Assembly: GCA_900767585.1 (NCBI GenBank)
Contig: CAAFZP010000018.1
Location: 1 to 21,916 of the forward strand
Direction of reading: 5' to 3'
DNA: 21,916 nt
Source: Lachnospiraceae bacterium
GTDB lineage: Bacteria; Bacillota; Clostridia; Lachnospirales; Lachnospiraceae
The translations under genes were made by a program, and so were the position numbers. The notes below the pieces were generated by a model. The model had not been told where the DNA came from. It ran no database searches and saw only the letters and a program-made list of their open reading frames with translations. Of the stretch, positions 7,202 through 15,195 are shown in pieces. Numbering within the stretch: position 1 is the stretch's first letter; each line of letters starts with the position of its first letter.

Positions 7202-8650
7202 ATGGCTGGGATGAAAGAAGATTTCTACCGGCGGATTGGTACGGATTACCATAACCGGCGGACGGAATCCTTTATTTACCGATATGTCAGACAGGAGAAA
7301 GAAGCAAATCTCCGGCTTCGCCTCGTGCGGGAATACCAGGCATGGAGAAGCAACCCGGAAGATGGAATGAGGTTTGCGAAGTTCCTGCTTACAGATGTAT
7401 GTGAAGATAAGAATCTGGTGAAAACAAAGGATGGAATCAGACAGGAGATTGAGCGGATTGCAGCAATGCTTATGCAGACGGAGCGGGAGGATATCGATTT
7501 TCCGGCGATTGATTCATGCATGACTGCACTATATATGAAATATGAATGGGAAGGGGAAAAGAGAAATGCATACGTGCAGCTTGCGTCGGGATATCAATGC
7601 TATGAGATAGGCGAATATAGCGAGGAGATGGAAACGTCGGAATTTATCCGCGCAATCCGGTTGACAAAGGCAGCGTATGTAGTATCTGTCTTTTCATTCC
7701 TGTTGGAGAACATCCGTGTGCATCTAAGCGCAGAAGATCGGAAGAAGCTTCTTATGCTTGGTCGTAGCCTGGGTGGGGATGATGTATTTGCGGGCATGCG
7801 GAAGGAAAGCGATAAGATGAAGTTTCTGATTGACTGTGCAACGCAAATGCCGGATCGTTTTTCCGAAGCGGTGGAGCACATCTATACGGAGCAGAGTCTC
7901 TCGAAGTTAACAGAGGAACTGCTGGATGGACTGATCATCAATGATGTAAATACATTGCTATACGATGGCGGATTCCGGCCAGGACAGAGAGAAGGGGGAA
8001 AATCCAGAAAGAAAGATCGCGGGATCGATATGCTTGATGCATACATGAAGGAGATTGGGATAGAGCCATTTGCCGTGAATAACAGGGGAAATGTGAGATC
8101 GTTGTCCAGGGACAAAAATGAATCTTATGAGAAATATTATACTGCCTGCAATCAGCTCCGGAGCGCTCTGAATCAGGAAAAGAGGGATACGGTTTTTATT
8201 CCGCTTGTTGTAGATACACAGTTCGGTGGAGGCATCTTCCTGATCGGGAGAAAACATTACCTGTTTTATCCGGAGGTTGCAGCACAGATGAAACGAAGCT
8301 GTGGCTTTTGCTTTGTGAGTTTTGTAAATGTGGTGGAGGGGGCTGCCTATGAGCTTGATACCGAGGATTTTGATTTTCCGACGATGGAAGAGGCAGTGAG
8401 CTGGTTCTACATGAAGTTCGACTCGCCGGAGGATCAATTGGATGAATTCCGGAAATATAACCGTATGGTTCCAAAAAATTGTCCGGATGTTTTCGCAAAG
8501 TTCTTTGACCAGCCGGCGAAACGTTATGCTTTTGCTGTGGCGGATGACTTGGAAGATTTTGATATTGAGACGAGCCGCATAGAATTAGAAGCCGCTTTCC
8601 GACAGGAAAAAGAACGGGATCGGAAGAAAAAAATACAAAGAAAATCATAA
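7202..8650 (+). CDS. Unrecognised 482-aa protein, second gene of ClpX-like ATPase cluster
   Basis: I do not recognise this protein. It is hydrophilic, with no signal peptide, membrane segment or nucleotide-binding motif. The first 260 residues look all-helical and arginine-rich. A linker with GFRPGQREGGKSRKKDRG (about 256-273) leads to a region of about 200 residues with mixed alpha/beta character, including the strand pair VFIPLVVDTQFGGGIFLIGRKHYLFYPE and FCFVSFVNVV. The protein ends in a strongly basic tail (KERDRKKKIQRKS). Its ATG is 3 nt after the previous stop, with GAGGT in the end of that gene as ribosome site. The tight coupling argues that the two products act together. A basic tail next to an acidic partner protein could favour complex formation; this is inference. 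Confidence 0.8.
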   Translation: MAGMKEDFYRRIGTDYHNRRTESFIYRYVRQEKEANLRLRLVREYQAWRSNPEDGMRFAKFLLTDVCEDKNLVKTKDGIRQEIERIAAMLMQTEREDIDFPAIDSCMTALYMKYEWEGEKRNAYVQLASGYQCYEIGEYSEEMETSEFIRAIRLTKAAYVVSVFSFLLENIRVHLSAEDRKKLLMLGRSLGGDDVFAGMRKESDKMKFLIDCATQMPDRFSEAVEHIYTEQSLSKLTEELLDGLIINDVNTLLYDGGFRPGQREGGKSRKKDRGIDMLDAYMKEIGIEPFAVNNRGNVRSLSRDKNESYEKYYTACNQLRSALNQEKRDTVFIPLVVDTQFGGGIFLIGRKHYLFYPEVAAQMKRSCGFCFVSFVNVVEGAAYELDTEDFDFPTMEEAVSWFYMKFDSPEDQLDEFRKYNRMVPKNCPDVFAKFFDQPAKRYAFAVADDLEDFDIETSRIELEAAFRQEKERDRKKKIQRKS

Positions 8651-8704
8651 TCGGAAGAACATAGATAATGAAAACAGTCATCATGAATATGCGCCGTAAA
8701 AATT

Positions 8705-8733
8705 ACGACTGCATTTTAATGTTTCTATATAAT
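8705..8733 (+). promoter_or_regulatory. Possible internal promoter before the AAA+ gene
   Basis: A perfect TATAAT (8728-8733) is preceded at 17 bp by ACGACT, a weak -35 with only GAC matching. The 140-nt gap 8651-8790 has no terminator, so read-through from the upstream pair is also likely. Confidence 0.35.
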
Positions 8734-8790
8734 GATGCTTGTAAACAAAAGAGAGTGAATGACAAGCACATATAAAGGAGGAACAATTCT

Positions 8791-10167
8791 ATGAGACTGA
8801 ACAATACAAAGGACATATATGCAGAGCTTCTGCGTGCTGCAAGCAGAGGATATGGAAACCGGAACATCGAGAACCCGGCAGTTGATTTTATCAAGGATGT
8901 AAAAGCCGGTGACTATGATCTTCTGTCGGATGATGAGTACATGGAGGCACTGAATTCTGTCGAGAAGATGTGTGCACCGTGGCAGACGATGCAGACAAAA
9001 ACAGTGAAGGATCTTTTGATCAATGCACTTGAGAATGTAGATCTCTCAGATGAGGATGTAGAGGATATTACGGGTACCTTGATGAGTGCATACTTGAAAA
9101 CAGATCAAGACCGGATCGTGCAGGGAGTAGCAGATCACAGCAAAATAAATGTAGATCTTGAGGATCTGCGGGCAAGTACCGGTAAGTCTGCTTCATGGGA
9201 ATCGGAGCCATGGGATGACATTCCCTGCTATTTTGAAGAAGCAGAGGATGAGGATATGCCAGAGGGTATCTTCCGGACACCGGCGGCGATTTACCGGTAT
9301 CTCGATGAGCGTGTCTATGGACAGAAGGCCGCCAAACGAGCTGCAGCCATGCTTCTGTGGAACCATGTAAATGGCAGAAAACAGAATGTCGTGTTTGCGG
9401 GTCCGACCGACTGCGGCAAGACGGAGATTTTCCGTCAGCTTGCGCAGATCTACCCGAATATCAAAATTCATAATGCACCATCGATTACAGGTACGAGCTG
9501 GAAAGGAAATATGAAGGTTCGTAATCTGTTTGATGGTGTATCCGGGAAGGAACAGAAGCATCTGATCATTGTTCTTGACGAGGCGGATAAGCTGTTTGAA
9601 GGAATCGGCGAAAGTGGGCAGGTCGTACAGAATGAACTGCTCAAGGTACTCGAAGGGGATATGGTTCATTTTGAAGGGGATAACAAAGTACAGGGAGAAC
9701 AGTCGCTTGATCTGGATACATCGAATATCAGCTTTGTTTTCCTCGGTTCCTTCGAAATGATGGTGAAGGCGAAAAGCCGGAAACCGCATGCCCTTGGCTT
9801 TGGAGCGGTTGCATCCGAGGAATCGTTTGATGGCTACAACAGCATCTTTACACAGGAGGATTTGGTGGAATATGCCAATGTCCGGACAGAAATTGCCGGA
9901 CGTATCAACAATATTGTGCAGCTCCATGAGATGACAGAAGAAGACTATCTCGGAATTCTGTCTGACAAGAAGATCAGCCCACTCAAACGCCTGTCAAAGG
10001 ATTATCATGTGGACATCAACATGACGGCGGATGCAAGAAAGAAGCTTGCCAAGGAAGCCTTTGAAACCGGGATGGGTGTCCGGTATCTGAAGGCCAAGAT
10101 CCAAAGGTCACTCGATGACATGTTGTTTGAAGATTGCGGGAAGTCTGTCTATACGATTTCTGTATAG
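8791..10167 (+). CDS. ClpX-like AAA+ ATPase lacking the zinc-finger domain
   Basis: This is a 458-aa AAA+ protein of the Clp/HslU clade, a likely protein unfoldase or remodeller in the cytoplasm. Residues 1-155 form a divergent acidic N-terminal region without the four-cysteine zinc finger of ClpX. The AAA+ core has Walker A GPTDCGKT (204-211), a pore-loop equivalent TSWKGN (235-240, Trp where ClpX has the Tyr of GYVG), Walker B IIVLDEAD (259-266), sensor 1 near N312, and an arginine finger R371 in TEIAGRIN. Sensor 2 is GMGVRYLK, with R431. LGFGA (335-339) sits where ClpX has IGFGA, the ClpP-docking tripeptide. AAAGGAGG lies 9 nt before the ATG. It follows two unrecognised genes in the same direction and probably acts with them. 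It is distinct from housekeeping ClpX, which usually neighbours clpP and lon. Confidence 0.9.
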   Translation: MRLNNTKDIYAELLRAASRGYGNRNIENPAVDFIKDVKAGDYDLLSDDEYMEALNSVEKMCAPWQTMQTKTVKDLLINALENVDLSDEDVEDITGTLMSAYLKTDQDRIVQGVADHSKINVDLEDLRASTGKSASWESEPWDDIPCYFEEAEDEDMPEGIFRTPAAIYRYLDERVYGQKAAKRAAAMLLWNHVNGRKQNVVFAGPTDCGKTEIFRQLAQIYPNIKIHNAPSITGTSWKGNMKVRNLFDGVSGKEQKHLIIVLDEADKLFEGIGESGQVVQNELLKVLEGDMVHFEGDNKVQGEQSLDLDTSNISFVFLGSFEMMVKAKSRKPHALGFGAVASEESFDGYNSIFTQEDLVEYANVRTEIAGRINNIVQLHEMTEEDYLGILSDKKISPLKRLSKDYHVDINMTADARKKLAKEAFETGMGVRYLKAKIQRSLDDMLFEDCGKSVYTISV

Positions 10168-10192
10168 ATTCCGATTTCTGCACAGACCCAGG

Positions 10193-10228
10193 TTACATCG
10201 GATAGTTTAATCAAAATATCCGATGTAA
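10193..10228. terminator. Inverted repeat between convergent genes, possible weak bidirectional terminator
   Basis: A perfect 12-bp inverted repeat (TTACATCGGATA at 10193-10204 and its complement at 10217-10228) flanks a 12-nt loop that includes the stop codon of the minus-strand dNTPase gene. No T run follows on either strand, so termination by the usual mechanism is uncertain. Confidence 0.4.
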
Positions 10229-11454
10229 TCAACTTTGTATGTCCCATGTGGAAACAGGTAGTTGTACAGATCGACAAAATAATCATCGGTCATGCTTGCC
10301 ATGAAATCAACGACAATCTCATTCGGATCCTGACTTAGGTAGTGATCCATGTATTTATCGAGATTGAAATAGTGACTGAATTGGTTGGCTCTACGGATAT
10401 AGTTGATATGATGCGTGTAAAGGATGGATGATTTGTCCATCCTTTTTGCCTGTGTGAGAAGTTCTTCATACATATCGTGGAACATCGGTTTGATATTATT
10501 GTTGTACATATCATTTAATTTTGGATTATTGTAAATAGTTTGATAGTTTTCCTTTTTTGCATTCGAAAATGTCTCATACACATCTTTATCCATGCTGATA
10601 TAAGGCTTTCCGTAGCTGTGTTCTATGATACTGACTGTCATATTATTGATAATCTGTGCGTTAGTTGTGCCAAGTGTACCGGAAGTAAAATCATCATCAT
10701 TTTCAATCAGACCAATCTTGATTGCATCCTGCCGGTCCTTGCCAAGGTAGGCGATGATGTCACTGATCCGCATAATGCAGCCTTCCAGTGTGCCGGGAAT
10801 CTGCCGTTTGTTCGCAGAAGGATCGGTGTAGCAGTCTTCGAGATTGGCATCAAATTCACCCCATGGATCCGTGGCAGAAAAGCGCTTTGGCTTATATTCC
10901 TGTTGCTCAAGTTCCCCGTTGTGGCAGATAACACCGTCTAGTACCTGCAGGCTTACATTTCGGAAAATCAGATGATCTAAGACACGCGCACTGTGAATAT
11001 TATGATTAAATAAACGCCCGGTGTGCCCGTTATAAAGTACATTTAAGAAACGTTCCCCGGCATGTCCAAACGGAGTGTGCCCGATATCATGTCCAAGGGA
11101 TATCGCTTCAATCAGATCCAGATTTAAGCCAAGTGTCATACCGATTGTACGTGCGATACGGGAGACGAGCTGCACATGTAAGGCACGTCTGGAAATATCG
11201 TCATTTTTATAGCAGGAGATAACCTGCGTTTTATCCGAATAACGGTTATAATAATTGTTGTGTAAGATTTTCTCGACATCCATAACGAAAGCAGGACGCC
11301 AGAGATGCGATTTGTCATGGCTGCCAAAACGACGTATGATCGCAGAATCCGGACAGGCATATGGATTGACCCAATGATTTGTGCGATCTTGTGCGATACG
11401 TTCTGATAAATCCTTGGATAATGTATGGTAACTGTTATTTTTATTTGCAGGCAT
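10207..11454 (-). CDS. dgt: HD-domain dNTP triphosphohydrolase (dGTPase-like)
   Basis: This enzyme would hydrolyse deoxynucleoside triphosphates, classically dGTP, to the nucleoside and tripolyphosphate. The 415-aa cytoplasmic protein has the HD metal site: H93 in RALHVQLV, H122-D123 in SLGHDIGHTPFGHAGE, and D232 in RISDIIAYLGKD. SAIIRRFGSHDKSHLWRPAFV near the N terminus matches the part of dGTPases that reads RDRIIHS...RL..KTQV in other members, and SDKTQVI is present at 73-79. The start at 11454 is chosen because AAGGAAGG lies 8 nt upstream. An in-frame extension to 11523 lacks a ribosome site. It is a monocistronic gene converging on the AAA+ gene. The exact dNTP preference cannot be read from sequence, and phage-defence or housekeeping roles both exist in the family. 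Confidence 0.88.
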   Translation of the reverse strand: MPANKNNSYHTLSKDLSERIAQDRTNHWVNPYACPDSAIIRRFGSHDKSHLWRPAFVMDVEKILHNNYYNRYSDKTQVISCYKNDDISRRALHVQLVSRIARTIGMTLGLNLDLIEAISLGHDIGHTPFGHAGERFLNVLYNGHTGRLFNHNIHSARVLDHLIFRNVSLQVLDGVICHNGELEQQEYKPKRFSATDPWGEFDANLEDCYTDPSANKRQIPGTLEGCIMRISDIIAYLGKDRQDAIKIGLIENDDDFTSGTLGTTNAQIINNMTVSIIEHSYGKPYISMDKDVYETFSNAKKENYQTIYNNPKLNDMYNNNIKPMFHDMYEELLTQAKRMDKSSILYTHHINYIRRANQFSHYFNLDKYMDHYLSQDPNEIVVDFMASMTDDYFVDLYNYLFPHGTYKVDYIGYFD

Positions 11455-11698
11455 GGGGCGTTCCTTCCTTATACACATGTTTTTAACTGGAAATATCTTA
11501 GCATTATGAAGGAAAAAAGGCAACTGTGGGGCGCATGTATCATGACATAAAACTGTAGAAAAATGGAATTTAAAGATGAAAAAAGTCCACAGAAATGATA
11601 TAATGAAGCACGCTGATGTGTACAGGGCATCACGTCGGTGTGTGATGAAGTATGATACAATGAGCAGTATAGATTAAGATGATATAAGGAGCAATCGT
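11455..11698. other. Divergent intergenic region with two extended -10 elements
   Basis: This 244-nt gap separates the minus-strand dGTPase gene from the plus-strand metabolic string. On the plus strand there are two TGA-linked -10 boxes, TGATATAAT (11596-11604) and TGATACAAT (11653-11661), neither with a good -35. A 6-bp inverted repeat CATCAC...GTGATG lies between them. No convincing minus-strand promoter was recognised. Confidence 0.4.
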
Positions 11699-11872
11699 AT
11701 GGAAACATGGTATTATGAAGTGGTAAGCATAGATGGAGATTATGCAAATCTCAAACGGACGGATATTGAATCAGATGATCTGAAGCTGGTTGCAAGAGCG
11801 TTGCTGCCGGAGAATATCGGGGAAGGCTCGAAATTAAAGTATGAATTTCTACAGTATGAGTTGATCGGATGA
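11699..11872 (+). CDS. Small DUF3006-like protein (57 aa)
   Basis: This is a 57-aa cytoplasmic protein, starting METWYYEVVSIDGDYANLKR. It begins with ATG 11699 preceded by AAGGAG at 11686-11691, 7 nt upstream, which is strong translational evidence for so short a frame. The order of elements (a strand with VVSIDGDYANL, then LLPENIGEGSKLKYE) resembles the DUF3006 pattern of a small beta-barrel (DGD.A.L followed by LP...EG..L). The function of that family is unknown. The next gene starts 21 nt later, so it probably heads the metabolic operon. The family assignment is from pattern only. Confidence 0.7.
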   Translation: METWYYEVVSIDGDYANLKRTDIESDDLKLVARALLPENIGEGSKLKYEFLQYELIG

Positions 11873-11893
11873 GAGCAGGAAAGGAATGACAGC

Positions 11894-12376
11894 ATGGAAG
11901 AGCAAATAAAAGAAAAACGGGTTGCGGATTCTCTGACAGAACAGTTTCATGAGATTCGTCCGGAACATTTAAATGGCGCAGATGTGATGTTTGGTGGAAT
12001 ACTGATGGGCTGGATTGACGAGGTGGCAGGTCTTACGGCTATGCGGCATTCTGAGGGACATGTGCTCACAGCATCGGTAGATAATCTGACTTTTCTGCGT
12101 AGTCTTCGTCAGCATGATATTGTCGTATTGATCGGACGCGTAACCTATGTCGGAAATTCGTCGATGGAAATCCGCGTGGATTCCTATTTAGAGAAGATAG
12201 ATGGGATGCGTTATCCGGTGAACCGTGCATATCTGACACTGGTTGCATTGGATGAGGATAATAAGCCGCGGCGGGTACCAAGATTGAAATTAGAGACAGT
12301 TGTGGAAGAAGCGGAATGGGAGGCCGGAAAGAAACGCAGCGAGCTTCGGAAACAGCGAAAGAAGGAAGGCTTTTAG
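11894..12376 (+). CDS. Acyl-CoA thioesterase, hotdog fold
   Basis: This 160-aa protein should hydrolyse acyl-CoA thioesters to free acid and CoA. It has the hotdog signature of the YkhA/YciA group: HLNGADVMFGGILMGWIDEVAGLTAM (residues 25-50), where D42 of the WIDE motif is the expected catalytic acid, then VDNLTFLRSL and a strand-rich second half. The C-terminal tail is charged (KKRSELRKQRKKEGF). AAAGGAA lies 8 nt before the ATG. It sits 21 nt after the DUF3006-like gene and 15 nt before the symporter, in a close-packed transcript. Substrate chain length is not evident. Confidence 0.88.
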   Translation: MEEQIKEKRVADSLTEQFHEIRPEHLNGADVMFGGILMGWIDEVAGLTAMRHSEGHVLTASVDNLTFLRSLRQHDIVVLIGRVTYVGNSSMEIRVDSYLEKIDGMRYPVNRAYLTLVALDEDNKPRRVPRLKLETVVEEAEWEAGKKRSELRKQRKKEGF

Positions 12377-12391
12377 AATAGGAGTTTATCA

Positions 12392-13786
12392 ATGTTAGAA
12401 AAAGTAGACGCAGTCAATAGCGTGATCAATAATTTTATCTGGGGTGTCCCGGCGATGATCTGTATTATCGGTGTTGGGTTATATTTGAGCTTTCGTACCC
12501 GGTTTTTACAGATACGGAAGTTCCCGTATGCCATGAAGGTGACATTTGGACGAATGTTCAAGAAGAAGGAAGCGGGCGACGGTGCGCTCACACCGTTTCA
12601 GGCAGTCTGTACGGCACTTGCGGCAACGGTTGGAACCGGAAATGTAGCCGGAGTAGCCGGAGCCATCGCAATCGGAGGACCGGGTGCAATCTTCTGGATG
12701 TGGATATCTGCACTGCTCGGTATGTGTACGAAGTTTGCAGAGGTTACACTTGCGGTGCATTTTCGCGAGAAAAATAAAGATGGCGATTATGTCGGAGGAC
12801 CGATGTATTATATTAAGAACGGATTGAAGAAGCATTGGCAATGGCTGGCGTATCTGTTCTCTGCATTTGGCGTATTGACGGTATTTGGTACGGGAAATGC
12901 AACGCAGGTCAATACGATCACAACGGCGATTGACTCAGCATTGTTTAATTACAATGTAATTTCCGAGAATCAGGTTTCTACCCTGAATCTCATTATCGGA
13001 ATTGTGCTTGCAATCCTGATTGCGCTCATTCTGCTCGGCGGAATTAAGCGGATTGGACAGGTAACAGAGAAACTGGTACCGTTTATGGCAGTAATGTATA
13101 TCGCGCTTGCAATCGGAGTTGTGCTGCTGAATGTCAAGAACGTGCCATCGGTATTTGCATCCATTTTTGAAGGCGCATTTAACCCGGCTTCTGTGACCGG
13201 TGGCGTCGTTGGCAGCTTCTTCATGAGTATGAAGAAAGGTGTTTCCCGTGGTATCTTCTCGAACGAGGCTGGTCTTGGTACCGGTTCGATCGCACATGCA
13301 TGTGCAGATACAAGAAAACCGGTAAAGCAGGGATTCTTCGGAATCTTTGAAGTATTTGTTGATACGATTGTAATCTGTACATTGACCGCACTTGTAATCT
13401 TATGCAGCAAAGTTCCGATTGGATATGGTCAGGCGGCAGGCGCAGAGCTTACAATCAGTGGTTTCACAGCGACTTATGGTGGCTGGGTATCCATCTTCAC
13501 AGCGATTGCAATGTGTTGTTTTGCATTTTCAACAATCATCGGCTGGGGACTTTACGGCGTTCGATGTATTGAATTTCTGTTTGGTACACGGGTAAATAAA
13601 CCGTTTATGCTTGTGTATTCCCTGGTTGCAATCGTTGGTGCAACGATGAATCTCGGACTCCTCTGGAGCATCGCGGAGACATTTAACGGTTTGATGGTAA
13701 TCCCGAACCTGATTGCGGTATTCCTGTTGTCGGGTGTCGTGGTGAAGATGGTAAAAGATTATTTTAATGGTATTGAAGCATATTAG
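12392..13786 (+). CDS. Alanine/glycine:cation symporter family (AGCS) transporter
   Basis: This integral membrane protein of 464 aa imports alanine or glycine with sodium or protons. The AGCS family is recognised from GTGNVAGVAGAIAIGGPGAIFWMWISALLG (about residues 77-107), GGPMYYIKNGL, and SMKKGVSRGIFSNEAGLGTGSIAHA, all in canonical order. About ten hydrophobic segments are visible, and length is usual for the family. GGAG is 7 nt before the ATG. The stop overlaps a possible GTG of the next frame by one base, but the next gene probably starts at 13810. No glycine riboswitch was found upstream. Confidence 0.95.
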   Translation: MLEKVDAVNSVINNFIWGVPAMICIIGVGLYLSFRTRFLQIRKFPYAMKVTFGRMFKKKEAGDGALTPFQAVCTALAATVGTGNVAGVAGAIAIGGPGAIFWMWISALLGMCTKFAEVTLAVHFREKNKDGDYVGGPMYYIKNGLKKHWQWLAYLFSAFGVLTVFGTGNATQVNTITTAIDSALFNYNVISENQVSTLNLIIGIVLAILIALILLGGIKRIGQVTEKLVPFMAVMYIALAIGVVLLNVKNVPSVFASIFEGAFNPASVTGGVVGSFFMSMKKGVSRGIFSNEAGLGTGSIAHACADTRKPVKQGFFGIFEVFVDTIVICTLTALVILCSKVPIGYGQAAGAELTISGFTATYGGWVSIFTAIAMCCFAFSTIIGWGLYGVRCIEFLFGTRVNKPFMLVYSLVAIVGATMNLGLLWSIAETFNGLMVIPNLIAVFLLSGVVVKMVKDYFNGIEAY

Positions 13787-13809
13787 TGAAAGATGAGGTG
13801 GCAAAGCAG

Positions 13810-14793
13810 ATGCAGGATACGTTGAATTGGGCAGTGCTTGGTACCGGCGTGATCGCAAATGAGATGGCACAGGCATTGCAGAAGATGGGGAAATCGTTAT
13901 ATGCAGTTGGGAATCGGACACATGAAAAGGCGGTTGCATTTGCTGAAAAATACGGTGTTTCCGAAGTATATGATTCGATTGATGATATGTTTTTGGATGC
14001 GGATGTAGATATTATCTATATTACGAGTCCGCATAATACACATTATGCATTTATGAAGCAGGCGCTGATGCATGGAAAGAATCTGCTTGTTGAAAAATCA
14101 ATTACGCTTAACAGCAGAGAATTGGATGAAATGATCGCGCTTGCGAAAGAAAAAAAGCTTGTGCTTGCAGAGGCTATGACGATCTGGCATATGCCAATCT
14201 ACAAGAAGCTGTGGGATATCGTGCAAAGTGGTGAGCTTGGAAAGGTGCAGATCATCACGATGAATTTTGGAAGCTTCAAGGAATATGATATGTCGAACCG
14301 GTTCTTCAATATGAATCTTGCCGGTGGCGCGATGCTTGATATCGGCGTATATGCATTGTCAATCGTCCGGAGTTTTCTGGACGAACAGCCGGATGAGATC
14401 GTGAGCCAGTGGAAGCCTTCTCCGACCGGTTCGGATGAGCAGGCAACAATTCTGCTCAAGAATGCCCAGGGGCAGATGGCAACGGTTGCACTCTCGATGC
14501 ATTCAAAACAGCCAAAGCGTGCGATGATCAGTCTGGAAAAAGGATATATCGAGATCATGGAATATCCGCGCGCGGATAAGGCAGTCATCGTGGATGCCGA
14601 AAGTGGCGCGCAGACGGAGATTACAGCCGGAGATACTGCGGATGCGCTGTACTATGAGATGCAGGATATGGAACAGGCAGTAAAAAGCGGGGATGCATCC
14701 GCGATGCAGCTTGCGTATTCCAGGGATGTAATGGAAATCATGACGAAGCTTCGGAAAGACTGGGGCATGAAATATCCGGGTGAAGCGTGGTAG
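13810..14793 (+). CDS. Gfo/Idh/MocA-family NAD(P)-dependent oxidoreductase
   Basis: This 327-aa cytoplasmic oxidoreductase has a Rossmann N-terminal half (NWAVLGTGVIANEMAQAL, residues 6-23). The family's catalytic lysine motif is E95-K96-S97, where many members have EKP, and AGGAMLDIGVYAL (171-183) lies in the substrate domain. Family members act on sugars, inositols or related polyols; this substrate is unknown. The start at ATG 13810 is chosen because GAGGTG (13795-13800) lies 9 nt upstream. An in-frame GTG at 13786 overlaps the symporter stop and has no ribosome site. It is probably cotranscribed with the symporter, but a functional link is not obvious. Confidence 0.88.
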   Translation: MQDTLNWAVLGTGVIANEMAQALQKMGKSLYAVGNRTHEKAVAFAEKYGVSEVYDSIDDMFLDADVDIIYITSPHNTHYAFMKQALMHGKNLLVEKSITLNSRELDEMIALAKEKKLVLAEAMTIWHMPIYKKLWDIVQSGELGKVQIITMNFGSFKEYDMSNRFFNMNLAGGAMLDIGVYALSIVRSFLDEQPDEIVSQWKPSPTGSDEQATILLKNAQGQMATVALSMHSKQPKRAMISLEKGYIEIMEYPRADKAVIVDAESGAQTEITAGDTADALYYEMQDMEQAVKSGDASAMQLAYSRDVMEIMTKLRKDWGMKYPGEAW

Positions 14794-14852
14794 TGTGATT
14801 AAAAGGAAGCAGCAAAGGGTAACATAAATCAAAAGATAAGGAGTGAATGAAA

Positions 14853-15164
14853 ATGGCAGAAGTAATTTTAAATAACGATAATTTTAAGGCAGAAGTACTC
14901 GATGCAAAGGGACTCGTACTCGTAGATTTCTGGGCAACATGGTGTGGCCCGTGTAAGATGCTGGCACCAACGGTTTCTGAGATCGCAGACGAATATGAAG
15001 GAAAGGTCAAGATCTGCAAGCTCGATGTGGATCAGGCGATGGATATTGCAATGTCTTATGGCGTGGCAAGCATCCCGACTTTGGTTTTGTTCAAAGATGG
15101 TGAGATCGTGAAGAAGAGTGTCGGTGTGGTATCCAAGGCTGAGATCGAGGCAATGTGGAGCTAG
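14853..15164 (+). CDS. trxA: Thioredoxin
   Basis: This 103-aa thioredoxin carries the active site WATWCGPC (around residues 27-34), the cis-proline segment SIPTLVLF and the buried-aspartate strand LVLVDFWA. It reduces cytoplasmic disulfides with thioredoxin reductase, which is not in this window. ATG 14853 is preferred over ATG 14847 because AAGGAG (14838-14843) stands 9 nt from the former and only 3 nt from the latter. It is packed in the same-direction string after the oxidoreductase. Identification is unambiguous, though which thioredoxin paralogue it is cannot be told. Confidence 0.96.
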   Translation: MAEVILNNDNFKAEVLDAKGLVLVDFWATWCGPCKMLAPTVSEIADEYEGKVKICKLDVDQAMDIAMSYGVASIPTLVLFKDGEIVKKSVGVVSKAEIEAMWS

Positions 15165-15195
15165 AACATAGCAGATACAAAGGAAGGCAGGGCTT

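Noticed and set aside
8196..8684. 162-codon open frame on the minus strand, with other frames near 7958-8437
   Set aside because: Antisense to the 482-aa gene, with Pro/Ser-rich nonsense-like composition.
9193..9927. 244-codon open frame on the minus strand
   Set aside because: It lies wholly antisense to the AAA+ ATPase gene, whose Walker motifs are clear. Its product shows no domain or plausible ribosome site.
12970..13410. 146-codon minus frame inside the symporter gene
   Set aside because: The plus strand holds a canonical AGCS transporter with all family motifs; no signals support the antisense frame.
11894..13786. Glycine riboswitch expected before an alanine/glycine symporter
   Set aside because: Only 15 nt separate it from the thioesterase gene and no aptamer-like folding is visible upstream.
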